From Roseomonas sp. (GTDB taxonomy: Bacteria > Pseudomonadota > Alphaproteobacteria > Acetobacterales > Acetobacteraceae), in assembly GCA_020249865.1 (NCBI GenBank), contig JADCEV010000152.1, forward strand, positions 1 to 34,579: a stretch of 34,579 bases of DNA, read 5' to 3'. The notes under the pieces were generated by a model that saw nothing but the letters and a program-made list of their open reading frames with translations, made no database searches and was not told where the DNA came from. The position numbers and the translations under genes are program-made. Numbering within the stretch: the stretch's first letter is position 1; each line of letters starts with the position of its first letter. Below, piece by piece: positions 21,844-29,358 of this stretch.

Positions 21844-22826
21844 AGCCTCACGGGTTTGCCGCTGGCAAGTGACGCATTGGCTGCCTCCGCCAAAACCAGG
21901 GCGCGGCGGCCATCTTCCGCACCGACCGGCATGGGCGTTTTGTTCAGCACCGCAGCAATGAAGGCCGCCAATTCGATACGATAGGCATCGGCATAGCGTT
22001 CCAGAAAGAAATGCAGCGGCTTGTCGGAAACAACCGCCTGGCCATCGGCCAATTCCACTGTTGTAGGTGTGCGATTACCGGCGATCAGGCGCCCGGCACT
22101 GCCAAAAACCTCCACGCGCTGGTCATAGCCGTAGCTGGCGCGCCGGCTGTTATTGATATGCGCCATGCGCCCGCTTGGCGTGCGCAGCAGCACCATGGCG
22201 CTATCAATATCGCCGGCAGCACCAATCGCCTGATCCACCAGATTGGCACCATGGGCGAAGACCTCATTGGGTTCTTCGCCCAACATCCAGCGCGCCATAT
22301 CGAAATCATGAATGGTCATGTCGCGAAACAACCCGCCCGAGACCTTCACATAAGAAATCGGCGGCGGCGCCGGGTCGCGGCTGGTGATGATGACCTGTTC
22401 CACCGCGCCAATAGCGCCGACAGCGATGCGGCGATGCAATTCGGCGAAGGAAGGATCAAAGCGCCGATTGAAACCAACCAGCATGGGCACGCCGGCCTTC
22501 GCTACTTCGGCGAGGCAGGCATCCACACGCGGTAGCGCAAGATCAATTGGCTTTTCGCAGAATATCGCCTTGCCTTGGCGCGCCGCGGCCATCACCAGAT
22601 CGGCATGGGTATCGGTGGAAGACGCGATAATCACAGCGCCGACTTCCGGATCGGCCAAAGCGCTTGCCGTATCACTGACGCGCGCGCCATAGCGCCCCGC
22701 CAATGCCGCCGCGGCTTCGGCATTGATATCCACCACATGCTTCAGCCTGGCACGGCCGGATGCGGCAAGATTGCCGGCATGAATGGCGCCGATACGTCCG
22801 GCGCCGAATTGGGCGAAGGTCAGCAT
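21840..22826 (-). CDS. iolG: Inositol 2-dehydrogenase-like Gfo/Idh/MocA oxidoreductase
   Basis: A 328-residue NAD-dependent dehydrogenase that would oxidise myo-inositol to 2-keto-myo-inositol (scyllo-inosose). The N-terminal Rossmann fold starts FGAGRIGAIHAGN (about 7-19). The EKP motif (CEKPIDL, Glu91-Lys92-Pro93), GFNRRFDPSF and the catalytic RDMTIHDFD (D-x3-H) are all present. An open frame continues upstream to 23126 but runs through the divergent promoter and iolD on the other strand; the ATG at 22826 gives the proper fold start. It is first in the minus-strand operon and divergent from iolD across 97 bp. iolG is the best name from motifs plus neighbours; a related cyclitol dehydrogenase is possible. 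Confidence 0.9.
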   Translation of the reverse strand: MLTFAQFGAGRIGAIHAGNLAASGRARLKHVVDINAEAAAALAGRYGARVSDTASALADPEVGAVIIASSTDTHADLVMAAARQGKAIFCEKPIDLALPRVDACLAEVAKAGVPMLVGFNRRFDPSFAELHRRIAVGAIGAVEQVIITSRDPAPPPISYVKVSGGLFRDMTIHDFDMARWMLGEEPNEVFAHGANLVDQAIGAAGDIDSAMVLLRTPSGRMAHINNSRRASYGYDQRVEVFGSAGRLIAGNRTPTTVELADGQAVVSDKPLHFFLERYADAYRIELAAFIAAVLNKTPMPVGAEDGRRALVLAEAANASLASGKPVRL

Positions 22827-22851
22827 GCTTGGCCTGGCGTTTCCTGGATGG

Positions 22852-22890
22852 TTCTTGCGCGGTGGTTTCAATGACCGTAACACGCAAGAA
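22852..22890. promoter_or_regulatory. Inverted repeat in the iolG/iolD divergent promoter region, candidate operator
   Basis: TTCTTGCG (22852-22859) and CGCAAGAA (22883-22890) are perfect 8-bp inverted arms. Inside them CGGT (22860-22863) and ACCG (22874-22877) form a second, slightly offset inverted pair. The structure sits near the middle of the 97-bp gap between the two divergent start codons (22826 and 22924). It could bind a dimeric regulator controlling both operons. No regulator gene is adjacent, and it matches no consensus I can name. Confidence 0.5.
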
Positions 22891-22923
22891 AGGCGGGACA
22901 ATACCCCCAGCCGAGGAGATTCC

Positions 22924-24762
22924 ATGGCGAGCCTCACTCTGACCGCGGCTGAGGCTGTGGTCCGCTTCCTGGCAGCGCAGGAAACCGAGATTGATGGCCG
23001 GGCGCTCCCGCTTTTCGGCGGTGTCTGGGCGATTTTTGGCCATGGCAATGTCGCCGGGCTGGGGCCGGCTTTGGAAGCGCATCGCGGCAAGCTGCCGGTT
23101 TTTCGTGCGCATAATGAACAGGCCATGGCGCTGGCCGCGATTGCCTATGCCAAAACCCATGCGCGGCGACGCATGATGGCCTGCACGAGTTCCATCGGGC
23201 CGGGGGCGACCAATATGGTGACGGCTGCGGCCGTGGCGCATGCGAATCGCCTGCCGCTTTTGCTATTGCCCGGCGATGTCTTTGCCAGCCGGCGCCCCGA
23301 TCCGGTCTTGCAGCAGATCGAACATTTCAGCGATGCGACGCTTTCCGCCAATGATTGCTTCCGCCCCGTGTCGCGCCTTTTCGATCGCATCACGCGCGCC
23401 GAACAATTGCTGACCGCTTTGCCCGCCGCCATGCGGGTGCTGACCGATCCCGCCGAATGCGGCCCCGTCACGCTGGCCTTCCCGCAGGATGTGCAAACCG
23501 AAGCCATGGCGTGGCCTGCCGAGTTTTTCCGCAAGCGCCTGTGGCGCCCGCGTGCTGCGGAGCCGGATGCGCGAGAACTCGCCGCTGCCACCGCGCTGCT
23601 CGCGCAGGCGAAACGCCCGATCATCATCATCGGTGGTGGTGTGAAATATGCGCGGGCGGAAGCCACACTTGCAGATTTTGCTGGGCGGCATGGCATTCCC
23701 CATGCCGAAACCCAGGCGGGCAAGGGCAGCTTACCCTGGGACGCGCCGGGCAATCTGGGCGCCATTGGCGTGACCGGCACGGCGGCGGCCAATGCGCTGG
23801 CCGCGAAAGCGGATGTTGTCCTGGCGATCGGCACCAGGTTGCAGGATTTCTCGACCGGCTCTCGTGCCTTGTTTCCGAAGGCGCGCGTGATCGGCCTGAA
23901 TGTTGTGGGCTTTGATGCGCATAAGCATGGTGCGCTGCCGCTTGTGGCCGATGCGGCGCGAGGGCTTGTTGCACTCTCAACCGCGCTCGGTGCCTGGGCA
24001 GCGCCGCAAGCCTGGCAAGGCAAGGCACGCAGCGCCATCCAGCAATGGCAGCGCGTGGTGGATCGCGTCACCGCCGCGCCCAAGGGCAAAAGCGCTGGCC
24101 CGCCCACTGATGCGCAGGTTTTGGGCGCGGTCAATCGCGCCATGCCGCGCCATGGCATGGTTGTCTGCGCGGCCGGCGGCCTGCCCGGCGAATTGCACAA
24201 GCTTTGGCGCGCGCAAGATGGCACCGGCTACCATCTGGAATATGGCTATTCCTGCATGGGCTATGAAATTGCGGGCGGGCTTGGTGCAAAACTTGCCGCG
24301 CCAGACCGCGAAGTGGTGGTGATGGTCGGTGATGGCAGCTATCTGATGATGAATAGCGAAATCGCGACTTCCATTGCGCTTGGCGCCAAGCTTACGATCA
24401 TCGTTCTGGATAATCGCGGCTTTGGCTGCATTCATCGCCTGCAACGCGGCACAGGCGGCGTGGCCTTCAATAACCTGCTGGCCGATGCCGCACCGCGCAT
24501 TGATTTCGCCGCCCATGCTGCGGCGCTCGGCGCCGAAGCACGCAAGGTCAGCGATATCGCCGCGCTGGAAGCCGCCCTGCCCGGCGCCTTGGCCGCCAAG
24601 CGCACGCAGGTGATCGTGATTGAAACAGACCCGGAAAGCGGCACAGCCGAAGGCGGCGCCTGGTGGGAAGTGCCGGTCAGTGCCGCGCCGCATTCCCCCG
24701 CGCAAGAAGCCGCCCGCAGCGATTATGACGTGAAGCGCCGCAACCAGGCGGAAGGGGGCTGA
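22924..24762 (+). CDS. iolD: 3D-(3,5/4)-trihydroxycyclohexane-1,2-dione hydrolase
   Basis: A 612-residue thiamine diphosphate enzyme that opens the six-carbon ring to 5-deoxy-glucuronate in inositol catabolism. The three-domain layout of the acetolactate synthase family is visible. The N-terminal PYR domain carries the catalytic glutamate in RAHNEQAMALAA (Glu65), followed by STIGPGATN-like SSIGPGATNMVTAA. A central domain contains PIIIIGGGVKYA. The C-terminal PP domain has the ThDP/Mg motif GDGSYLMMNSEI (469-480). FGHGNVAGLGPAL near the start and GFGCIHRLQ are specific to IolD. The ribosome binding site GAGGAG (22913-22918) is 5 bases before the ATG; the frame is open further upstream but not family-like. 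iolE follows after 2 bp. Confidence 0.95.
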   Translation: MASLTLTAAEAVVRFLAAQETEIDGRALPLFGGVWAIFGHGNVAGLGPALEAHRGKLPVFRAHNEQAMALAAIAYAKTHARRRMMACTSSIGPGATNMVTAAAVAHANRLPLLLLPGDVFASRRPDPVLQQIEHFSDATLSANDCFRPVSRLFDRITRAEQLLTALPAAMRVLTDPAECGPVTLAFPQDVQTEAMAWPAEFFRKRLWRPRAAEPDARELAAATALLAQAKRPIIIIGGGVKYARAEATLADFAGRHGIPHAETQAGKGSLPWDAPGNLGAIGVTGTAAANALAAKADVVLAIGTRLQDFSTGSRALFPKARVIGLNVVGFDAHKHGALPLVADAARGLVALSTALGAWAAPQAWQGKARSAIQQWQRVVDRVTAAPKGKSAGPPTDAQVLGAVNRAMPRHGMVVCAAGGLPGELHKLWRAQDGTGYHLEYGYSCMGYEIAGGLGAKLAAPDREVVVMVGDGSYLMMNSEIATSIALGAKLTIIVLDNRGFGCIHRLQRGTGGVAFNNLLADAAPRIDFAAHAAALGAEARKVSDIAALEAALPGALAAKRTQVIVIETDPESGTAEGGAWWEVPVSAAPHSPAQEAARSDYDVKRRNQAEGG

Positions 24763-24764
24763 TC

Positions 24765-25652
24765 ATGCGTATTCGTCTTGGCATCAATCCGCTCACCTGG
24801 ACCAATGACGACATGCCGGAATTGGGCGCAGCCACGCCGCTCGAGACCTGCCTCACTGAGGGCAAGCAGGCCGGCTTTGCGGGGTTTGAGCTTGGCAATA
24901 AGTTTCCGCGCGATGCTGCTGTGCTGCGCCCCATCCTGGCGCAGCATGGGCTTGATCTGGTGTCCGGCTGGTATGGTTCGCGCCTGTTGGAACGCGATGT
25001 GGATGCCGAAATGGCAGCGGCGGAAGCGCATATCAGCCTTTTGGTGGCGATGAGTTGCAAGGTGATGGTGCATGCGGAAGTCGCCCGCGCCATTCATGGC
25101 GAAAGGGGTGTCGCGCTGTCACGGCGCCCCGTGATGACCGATGCGGATTGGGCGATTTTCGCCCCCCGCATTACGGAATTTGCAAGGCGCCTCAAGGCGC
25201 GCGGGTTATGGCTTGCCTATCACCACCATATGGGCACGGTGATTGAATCCCAGGCGGAAATTGATCGGTTGATGGCACTCACCGGGCCGGAGGTCGGGCT
25301 TTTGCTCGATACCGGACACCTCACTTTTGCTGGCGGCGATCCCGCGCTGGCGGCGCGCCAGCATGCGGCGCGCATTGTGCATGTGCATTGCAAGGATATC
25401 CGCAGGGCGGTGCTGCAAGACGTGAGCGCGCGTGATCTGCCCTTTCTGGCGGCGGTGCTTGAGGGTGTCTTCACCGTGCCCGGCGATGGCTGCGTGGATT
25501 ACCCGGCGGTGCTGAAACCCTTGGCGTCCGGTGGCTACAAAGGCTGGTTGGTGGTGGAGGCCGAACAGGACCCCGCCAAGGCGCATCCCCTCACCTATGC
25601 GCGCATGGGCCATGACAATCTGGCGCAGCTTGCGCGTGATGCTTTTGGGTGA
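24765..25652 (+). CDS. iolE: Inosose (myo-inosose-2) dehydratase
   Basis: A 295-residue TIM-barrel enzyme of the xylose isomerase-like/AP-endonuclease-2 family that dehydrates scyllo-inosose to the dione used by IolD. The N-terminus RLGINPLTWTNDDMPELG is characteristic of IolE. Metal-site segments include GLWLAYHHHMGTVIES, LLLDTGHLTFAGGDP and IVHVHCKDIR, and the C-terminal GWLVVEAEQDPAKAHP is also typical. It starts 2 bp after the iolD stop, so the pair is coupled. The rlmJ gene begins only 3 bp after its stop, so unrelated housekeeping genes may be read from the same promoter. Confidence 0.95.
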   Translation: MRIRLGINPLTWTNDDMPELGAATPLETCLTEGKQAGFAGFELGNKFPRDAAVLRPILAQHGLDLVSGWYGSRLLERDVDAEMAAAEAHISLLVAMSCKVMVHAEVARAIHGERGVALSRRPVMTDADWAIFAPRITEFARRLKARGLWLAYHHHMGTVIESQAEIDRLMALTGPEVGLLLDTGHLTFAGGDPALAARQHAARIVHVHCKDIRRAVLQDVSARDLPFLAAVLEGVFTVPGDGCVDYPAVLKPLASGGYKGWLVVEAEQDPAKAHPLTYARMGHDNLAQLARDAFG

Positions 25653-25655
25653 GGC

Positions 25656-26480
25656 ATGAATTATCGCCACGCCTTTCATGCCGGCAATCATGCGGATTGC
25701 CTGAAGCATGCACTGCTGCTGTCGCTGCTCTCGGCACTCAAGCGCAAGCCCACACCTTTTGCGGTTTTGGATACGCATGCCGGCTGCGGCATCTATGATC
25801 TGGCCGCATCGGAAGCCGCCCGCACCGGCGAAGCAACGCGCGGCGCCTTGCGGCTTGCCGACAGCACCAACCCTGCGCTGGCGCCATTTCTTGAAGCTTT
25901 GAAAAAGGCGGGCTTTCCGGCCTTCTATCCAGGCTCACCGGCGCTGATCCGCGCCGCGCTCCGCCCGCAGGATCGGCTAATGGCGGTGGAACTTCACCCG
26001 GAAGATCACGCGCGACTCAAGGCGCATTTCAAGCGCGATGCGCAGGTTGCGGTGCATAAGCGCGACGCCTGGGAAGCACTGCGCGCCTTGACGCCCTTTC
26101 CCGAAAAACGCGGCCTGGTGCTGATTGACCCGCCCTTCGAACAGGAAGGTGATTATGGCCGCATCACTGATGCCATGGCCATGCTGCGCCATCGCTTCCG
26201 CGCCGCCATCATCGCCGCCTGGTATCCCATCAAGCATCGCGCGCCGGTGCGCGGCTTTCATCATGCGCTGATGGAAGCGGGCGTGGCACCGCTGCTGGCG
26301 GCTGAATTGTGGTTGCGCGAACCGACAGATCCGCAAAGGCTAAATGGCAGTGGGCTGGTGGTCGCCAATCCACCGCAGGGCTTTGCCGAAGACTCCGCCG
26401 AAATTCTGCCCGCCTTGCTGGCCGGCCTCGGCGCCAATGAGGCCGGCGCGGGCAGCACCGTCACATGGCTGAAACCATGA
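25656..26480 (+). CDS. rlmJ: 23S rRNA (adenine(2030)-N6)-methyltransferase
   Basis: A 274-residue SAM-dependent methyltransferase that methylates A2030 of 23S rRNA. The N-terminus MNYRHAFHAGNHADCLKHA is the family signature. The SAM-binding segment VLDTHAGCGIYDL (about 37-49) and the catalytic LIDPPFEQEGDY (DPPF) are present, and the C-terminal GSGLVVANPPQG also fits. Length is normal. It sits 3 bp behind iolE and overlaps gpsA by 4 bp (ATGA), so iolD-iolE-rlmJ-gpsA form one tightly packed run. No functional link to inositol is apparent. Confidence 0.95.
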   Translation: MNYRHAFHAGNHADCLKHALLLSLLSALKRKPTPFAVLDTHAGCGIYDLAASEAARTGEATRGALRLADSTNPALAPFLEALKKAGFPAFYPGSPALIRAALRPQDRLMAVELHPEDHARLKAHFKRDAQVAVHKRDAWEALRALTPFPEKRGLVLIDPPFEQEGDYGRITDAMAMLRHRFRAAIIAAWYPIKHRAPVRGFHHALMEAGVAPLLAAELWLREPTDPQRLNGSGLVVANPPQGFAEDSAEILPALLAGLGANEAGAGSTVTWLKP

Positions 26481-27460
26481 CGGATCATGTTGCCATTATC
26501 GGCGCAGGCGCCTGGGGCACGGCGCTGGCCATTCAGGCGCATCGCGCGGGTCAGCGCGCTATGCTCTGGGCGCGCGATCCGGCGCGCGCCGCCTTGATCC
26601 AACAAAGCCGCGCGAATGAACGCTTGCTGCCCGGCGTCAACTTGCCCCATGGCATCAGCATCACCGCCGATGCGGGGCAAGCGTTGGCAGGCGCGGCGCT
26701 GATCCTGCTGGTGGTACCGGCGCAGGCGCTCCGCCCCGTGCTGCAAAGCCTGCCGGCGTTGACTGCCCCTGTGCTGATTTGCGCCAAGGGTGTTGAGGCA
26801 GGCAGCCTGATGCTGCCGCTTGAAATCCTCGCGGATACGCATCCGCGTAGTGTCGCCGGCGTGCTGAGCGGCCCCAATTTCGCCCATGAAATTGCGCGCG
26901 GCCTGCCCGCTGCCGCGGTGGTGGCAAGCCTTGATGCCGGCTTGCGCGCGCTTGGCGTGGCGCGGCTTGGGTCCGCGAGTTTCCGGCTTTACGGCGGTGA
27001 TGATCCCGTAGGTGCGGAAATTGGCGGCGCAGCCAAGAATGTGATTGCCATTGCGGCCGGCGCGGTGATGGGCGCAGGCCTTGGGGAGAATGCGCGCGCC
27101 GCGCTGATCACGCGCGGGCTTGCGGAGATTGCGCGCCTGGCCAGCGCGCTTGGTGGGCGCGCCGATACGGTTGCGGGGCTTTCGGGCCTGGGTGATTTGC
27201 TGCTCACGGCAACGGGGCCGGGCAGCCGCAATACCTCGCTCGGCATGGCGCTTGGGCGTGGCGAAAACTTGGCCGACATTCTCGCCGCGCGGCAGGGTGT
27301 CACGGAAGGGGTGATGACAGCGCCTGCCTTGGTTGCGCGCGCGGCACAGCTTGGCGTTGACCTGCCGATTTGCGCCGCGGTGGCTGCGCTGGTGCGCGGC
27401 AAGGTGACGGTGCAGGAAGCGGTGGCGCGGTTGCTGGCGCGGCCGCAGCGGGATGAATAG
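26477..27460 (+). CDS. gpsA: Glycerol-3-phosphate dehydrogenase [NAD(P)+]
   Basis: About 327 residues. It reduces dihydroxyacetone phosphate to sn-glycerol-3-phosphate for phospholipid synthesis. The N-terminal VAIIGAGAWGTALA is the nucleotide-binding motif. ICAKGVEAG, VLSGPNFAHEIARG, the catalytic-lysine region EIGGAAKNVIAIAAG and AGLSGLGDLLLTATG are all conserved. Two starts are possible: the ATG at 26477, which overlaps the rlmJ stop in an ATGA and gives the usual N-terminus, and an ATG at 26465, which adds four residues. I chose the former. The following gene, hemD, begins 48 bp downstream. Confidence 0.97.
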   Translation: MTDHVAIIGAGAWGTALAIQAHRAGQRAMLWARDPARAALIQQSRANERLLPGVNLPHGISITADAGQALAGAALILLVVPAQALRPVLQSLPALTAPVLICAKGVEAGSLMLPLEILADTHPRSVAGVLSGPNFAHEIARGLPAAAVVASLDAGLRALGVARLGSASFRLYGGDDPVGAEIGGAAKNVIAIAAGAVMGAGLGENARAALITRGLAEIARLASALGGRADTVAGLSGLGDLLLTATGPGSRNTSLGMALGRGENLADILAARQGVTEGVMTAPALVARAAQLGVDLPICAAVAALVRGKVTVQEAVARLLARPQRDE

Positions 27461-27508
27461 CCGAAGATATACTCGCCAATCACGCCCGATCAGGTCTAGC
27501 CTTTCCCC

Positions 27509-28246
27509 ATGCCGCGCCAGGCCGCCCGCGCATCACGCGCCATTCTGATTACCCGCCCGGAACCCGGCGCGGCGGAGTCCGCGCGTGCTGTTGCAGCCCT
27601 TGGTTGGGAAGCGGTGCTGGCGCCCGCGCTGGCGCTGACCGCCCTGCCCTTGAAGGCGCCCGGCAATTGCCAGGCGATGATCATCACCAGCCGCGCCGCT
27701 GCGCGCGCCCTGCCACCCGCCGTGCTACCCGTGATTGCGGTGGGCGAAGCGACCGCCACCGAGGCCCGCGCACGCGGTTTTGCCGATGTGCGTGCCGCGG
27801 CAGGGGATGCGCAGGCGCTCGCGGCGCTGATTGGCGCAACACTAAAGCCCGAAGCAGGCACGCTTTGCCTTGCGGTCGGGGAAGGCTATGCGCTTGATCT
27901 CGCCTCTGCCTTGCGTGCCAAGGGGTTTCGCGTGCTCCGCCGTGTGGTTTATGAGGCGCGGCCCAGCGCCGCATTGCCAGCAGAAGCGCGCCAAGCCATT
28001 CGGGAAGGGCACGTCCATGCCGCGCTTTTCACCTCGCCCCGCTCTGCAAGAGAGGCCATGCGCTTGCTACGCGATGCCGAATTGCAAAAGGAAGCGCAGA
28101 ATATCATCGCCATCGCGCTCAGCCCGCGCATTGCCGCCGCCCTTGCCGCCCTGCCCTGGGCGGAAATCCGCACGGCAAGCCGGCCAGATCACGCCGCCTT
28201 GTTGGCATGCCTTGGCCCCGCAGATGTGCTAAAGACGCCGGCATGA
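27509..28246 (+). CDS. hemD: Uroporphyrinogen-III synthase
   Basis: A 245-residue enzyme that closes and inverts ring D of hydroxymethylbilane in tetrapyrrole synthesis. HemD proteins are poorly conserved, but the pattern is visible: ILITRPEPGAAE at the N-terminus, MIITSRAAARAL, VIAVGEATATEARARGF, VVYEARPSAALP and AALFTSPRSARE. Its position immediately before the Mic60-like and HemY-like genes (4-bp ATGA overlap with the former) is the standard alphaproteobacterial arrangement and strengthens the call. hemC, often next to it, is not in the window. Confidence 0.9.
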   Translation: MPRQAARASRAILITRPEPGAAESARAVAALGWEAVLAPALALTALPLKAPGNCQAMIITSRAAARALPPAVLPVIAVGEATATEARARGFADVRAAAGDAQALAALIGATLKPEAGTLCLAVGEGYALDLASALRAKGFRVLRRVVYEARPSAALPAEARQAIREGHVHAALFTSPRSAREAMRLLRDAELQKEAQNIIAIALSPRIAAALAALPWAEIRTASRPDHAALLACLGPADVLKTPA

Positions 28247-29352
28247 GCGATACCTCTCCCGCCCCCAAGCGCCGCCTTGATCCGCTTTTGCTGCCGCTTT
28301 TTGCCGGCGGCGCGGTGCTGGTTTTGGCTCTTGGCTGGCTGCTGATCACGCCGCGCCCAAGCGCCCCGCCCCTGCCCAATCTCGGCCCGCTGGAAGCGCG
28401 GCTTGCCGCCCTGGAAGCCCGCCCCGGCTTCAACGCCGCGCCACTCGAAACCCGCATCACCGCGCTGGAAGCGCGGCCCCGCGCCGCCGCACCCGATCTG
28501 GCACCGATTGCGCAGCGGTTGGAAGCGCTGGAAGCCCGCCTTGCCGGGTTGGAAGGCAGGCCCGCGCCAAGCCTGGATGTCTCCGGCCTTGCCCCGCGCG
28601 CCTTGGCGGAAACCCTGGCCACTAGGCTCGATCGCCTGACCGAACGGCAAGATGCCATCGCCGCCCGGCTGCAAGCCGCCGATGCCGAGGCTTTGCGCCG
28701 GACCGAGGATCTGGCGCGCAGCCTGCTCATCCGCCTGGAAGCCGCCGAAAAGGCTGAGGCCGAGCGCATCGCCGCCGCAGGTGCCGCTTTGGAAGGCCGC
28801 TTGGCCGGTGCCGAATCCGCGCTGGGCGCCCGCATGCAGGCCCTTGAAGCGGCGCAGGCGCGCATCGCGGGGATTGAGGCGCGGACCAATCGCGTGCAGG
28901 CCATCGCCGCGCTGCGTGCGCGACTGGATGCGGGGCAGGCGCTGGGGCCGGCTCTTGCGCCCTTCCCCAACCCGCCGGCGGCGCTCAGCCGCTTCGCCTC
29001 GGCCAGCCCGCCCACGGAAGCGGCACTTCGCTTGGCCTTTGAAGACGCCGCCCGCGCCGCCCGCGCCGCGAGTGAACCCGCGCGGGAAGGGCAATCCATT
29101 CTGGAAAGCGCCTCTGCCCGGCTGGCGGGGCTGATCACCATAAGGCGGGGCGAGACGATCATTTGGGGTGATGAAGCCGCTGCCGCCTTGGAAGCGGCGC
29201 GCCGCGCGCTCGAAGCCGGCGATCTGCCTGGCGCCTTGGGCAGGCTTTCGCCCCTGCCACCCGCTGCCCGCACGGCCTTGGGCGCTTGGGAAGCGGATGC
29301 CCAGGCGCTGCTCGCCGCGCGCGCGGCCATCATCACCCTGGCCGGGGGCTGA
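28243..29352 (+). CDS. Mic60/mitofilin-like inner-membrane protein
   Basis: A 369-residue protein with one N-terminal transmembrane helix (about residues 16-36) after a short cytoplasmic tail, then a long periplasmic Ala/Glu/Arg/Leu-rich coiled coil (about 45-230). A C-terminal helical domain follows, with TRLAGLITIRRG-like and EAARRALEAGDLPGAL segments typical of the mitofilin signature. The coiled coil includes short imperfect repeats of LEARLAALEARP type. Alphaproteobacterial Mic60 homologues sit between hemD and hemY and can bend inner membranes. The ATG at 28243 overlaps the hemD stop (ATGA); an in-frame ATG at 28207 is less likely. Call rests on architecture, context and the C-terminal region. 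Confidence 0.82.
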   Translation: MSDTSPAPKRRLDPLLLPLFAGGAVLVLALGWLLITPRPSAPPLPNLGPLEARLAALEARPGFNAAPLETRITALEARPRAAAPDLAPIAQRLEALEARLAGLEGRPAPSLDVSGLAPRALAETLATRLDRLTERQDAIAARLQAADAEALRRTEDLARSLLIRLEAAEKAEAERIAAAGAALEGRLAGAESALGARMQALEAAQARIAGIEARTNRVQAIAALRARLDAGQALGPALAPFPNPPAALSRFASASPPTEAALRLAFEDAARAARAASEPAREGQSILESASARLAGLITIRRGETIIWGDEAAAALEAARRALEAGDLPGALGRLSPLPPAARTALGAWEADAQALLAARAAIITLAGG

Positions 29353-29358
29353 GGCGCC

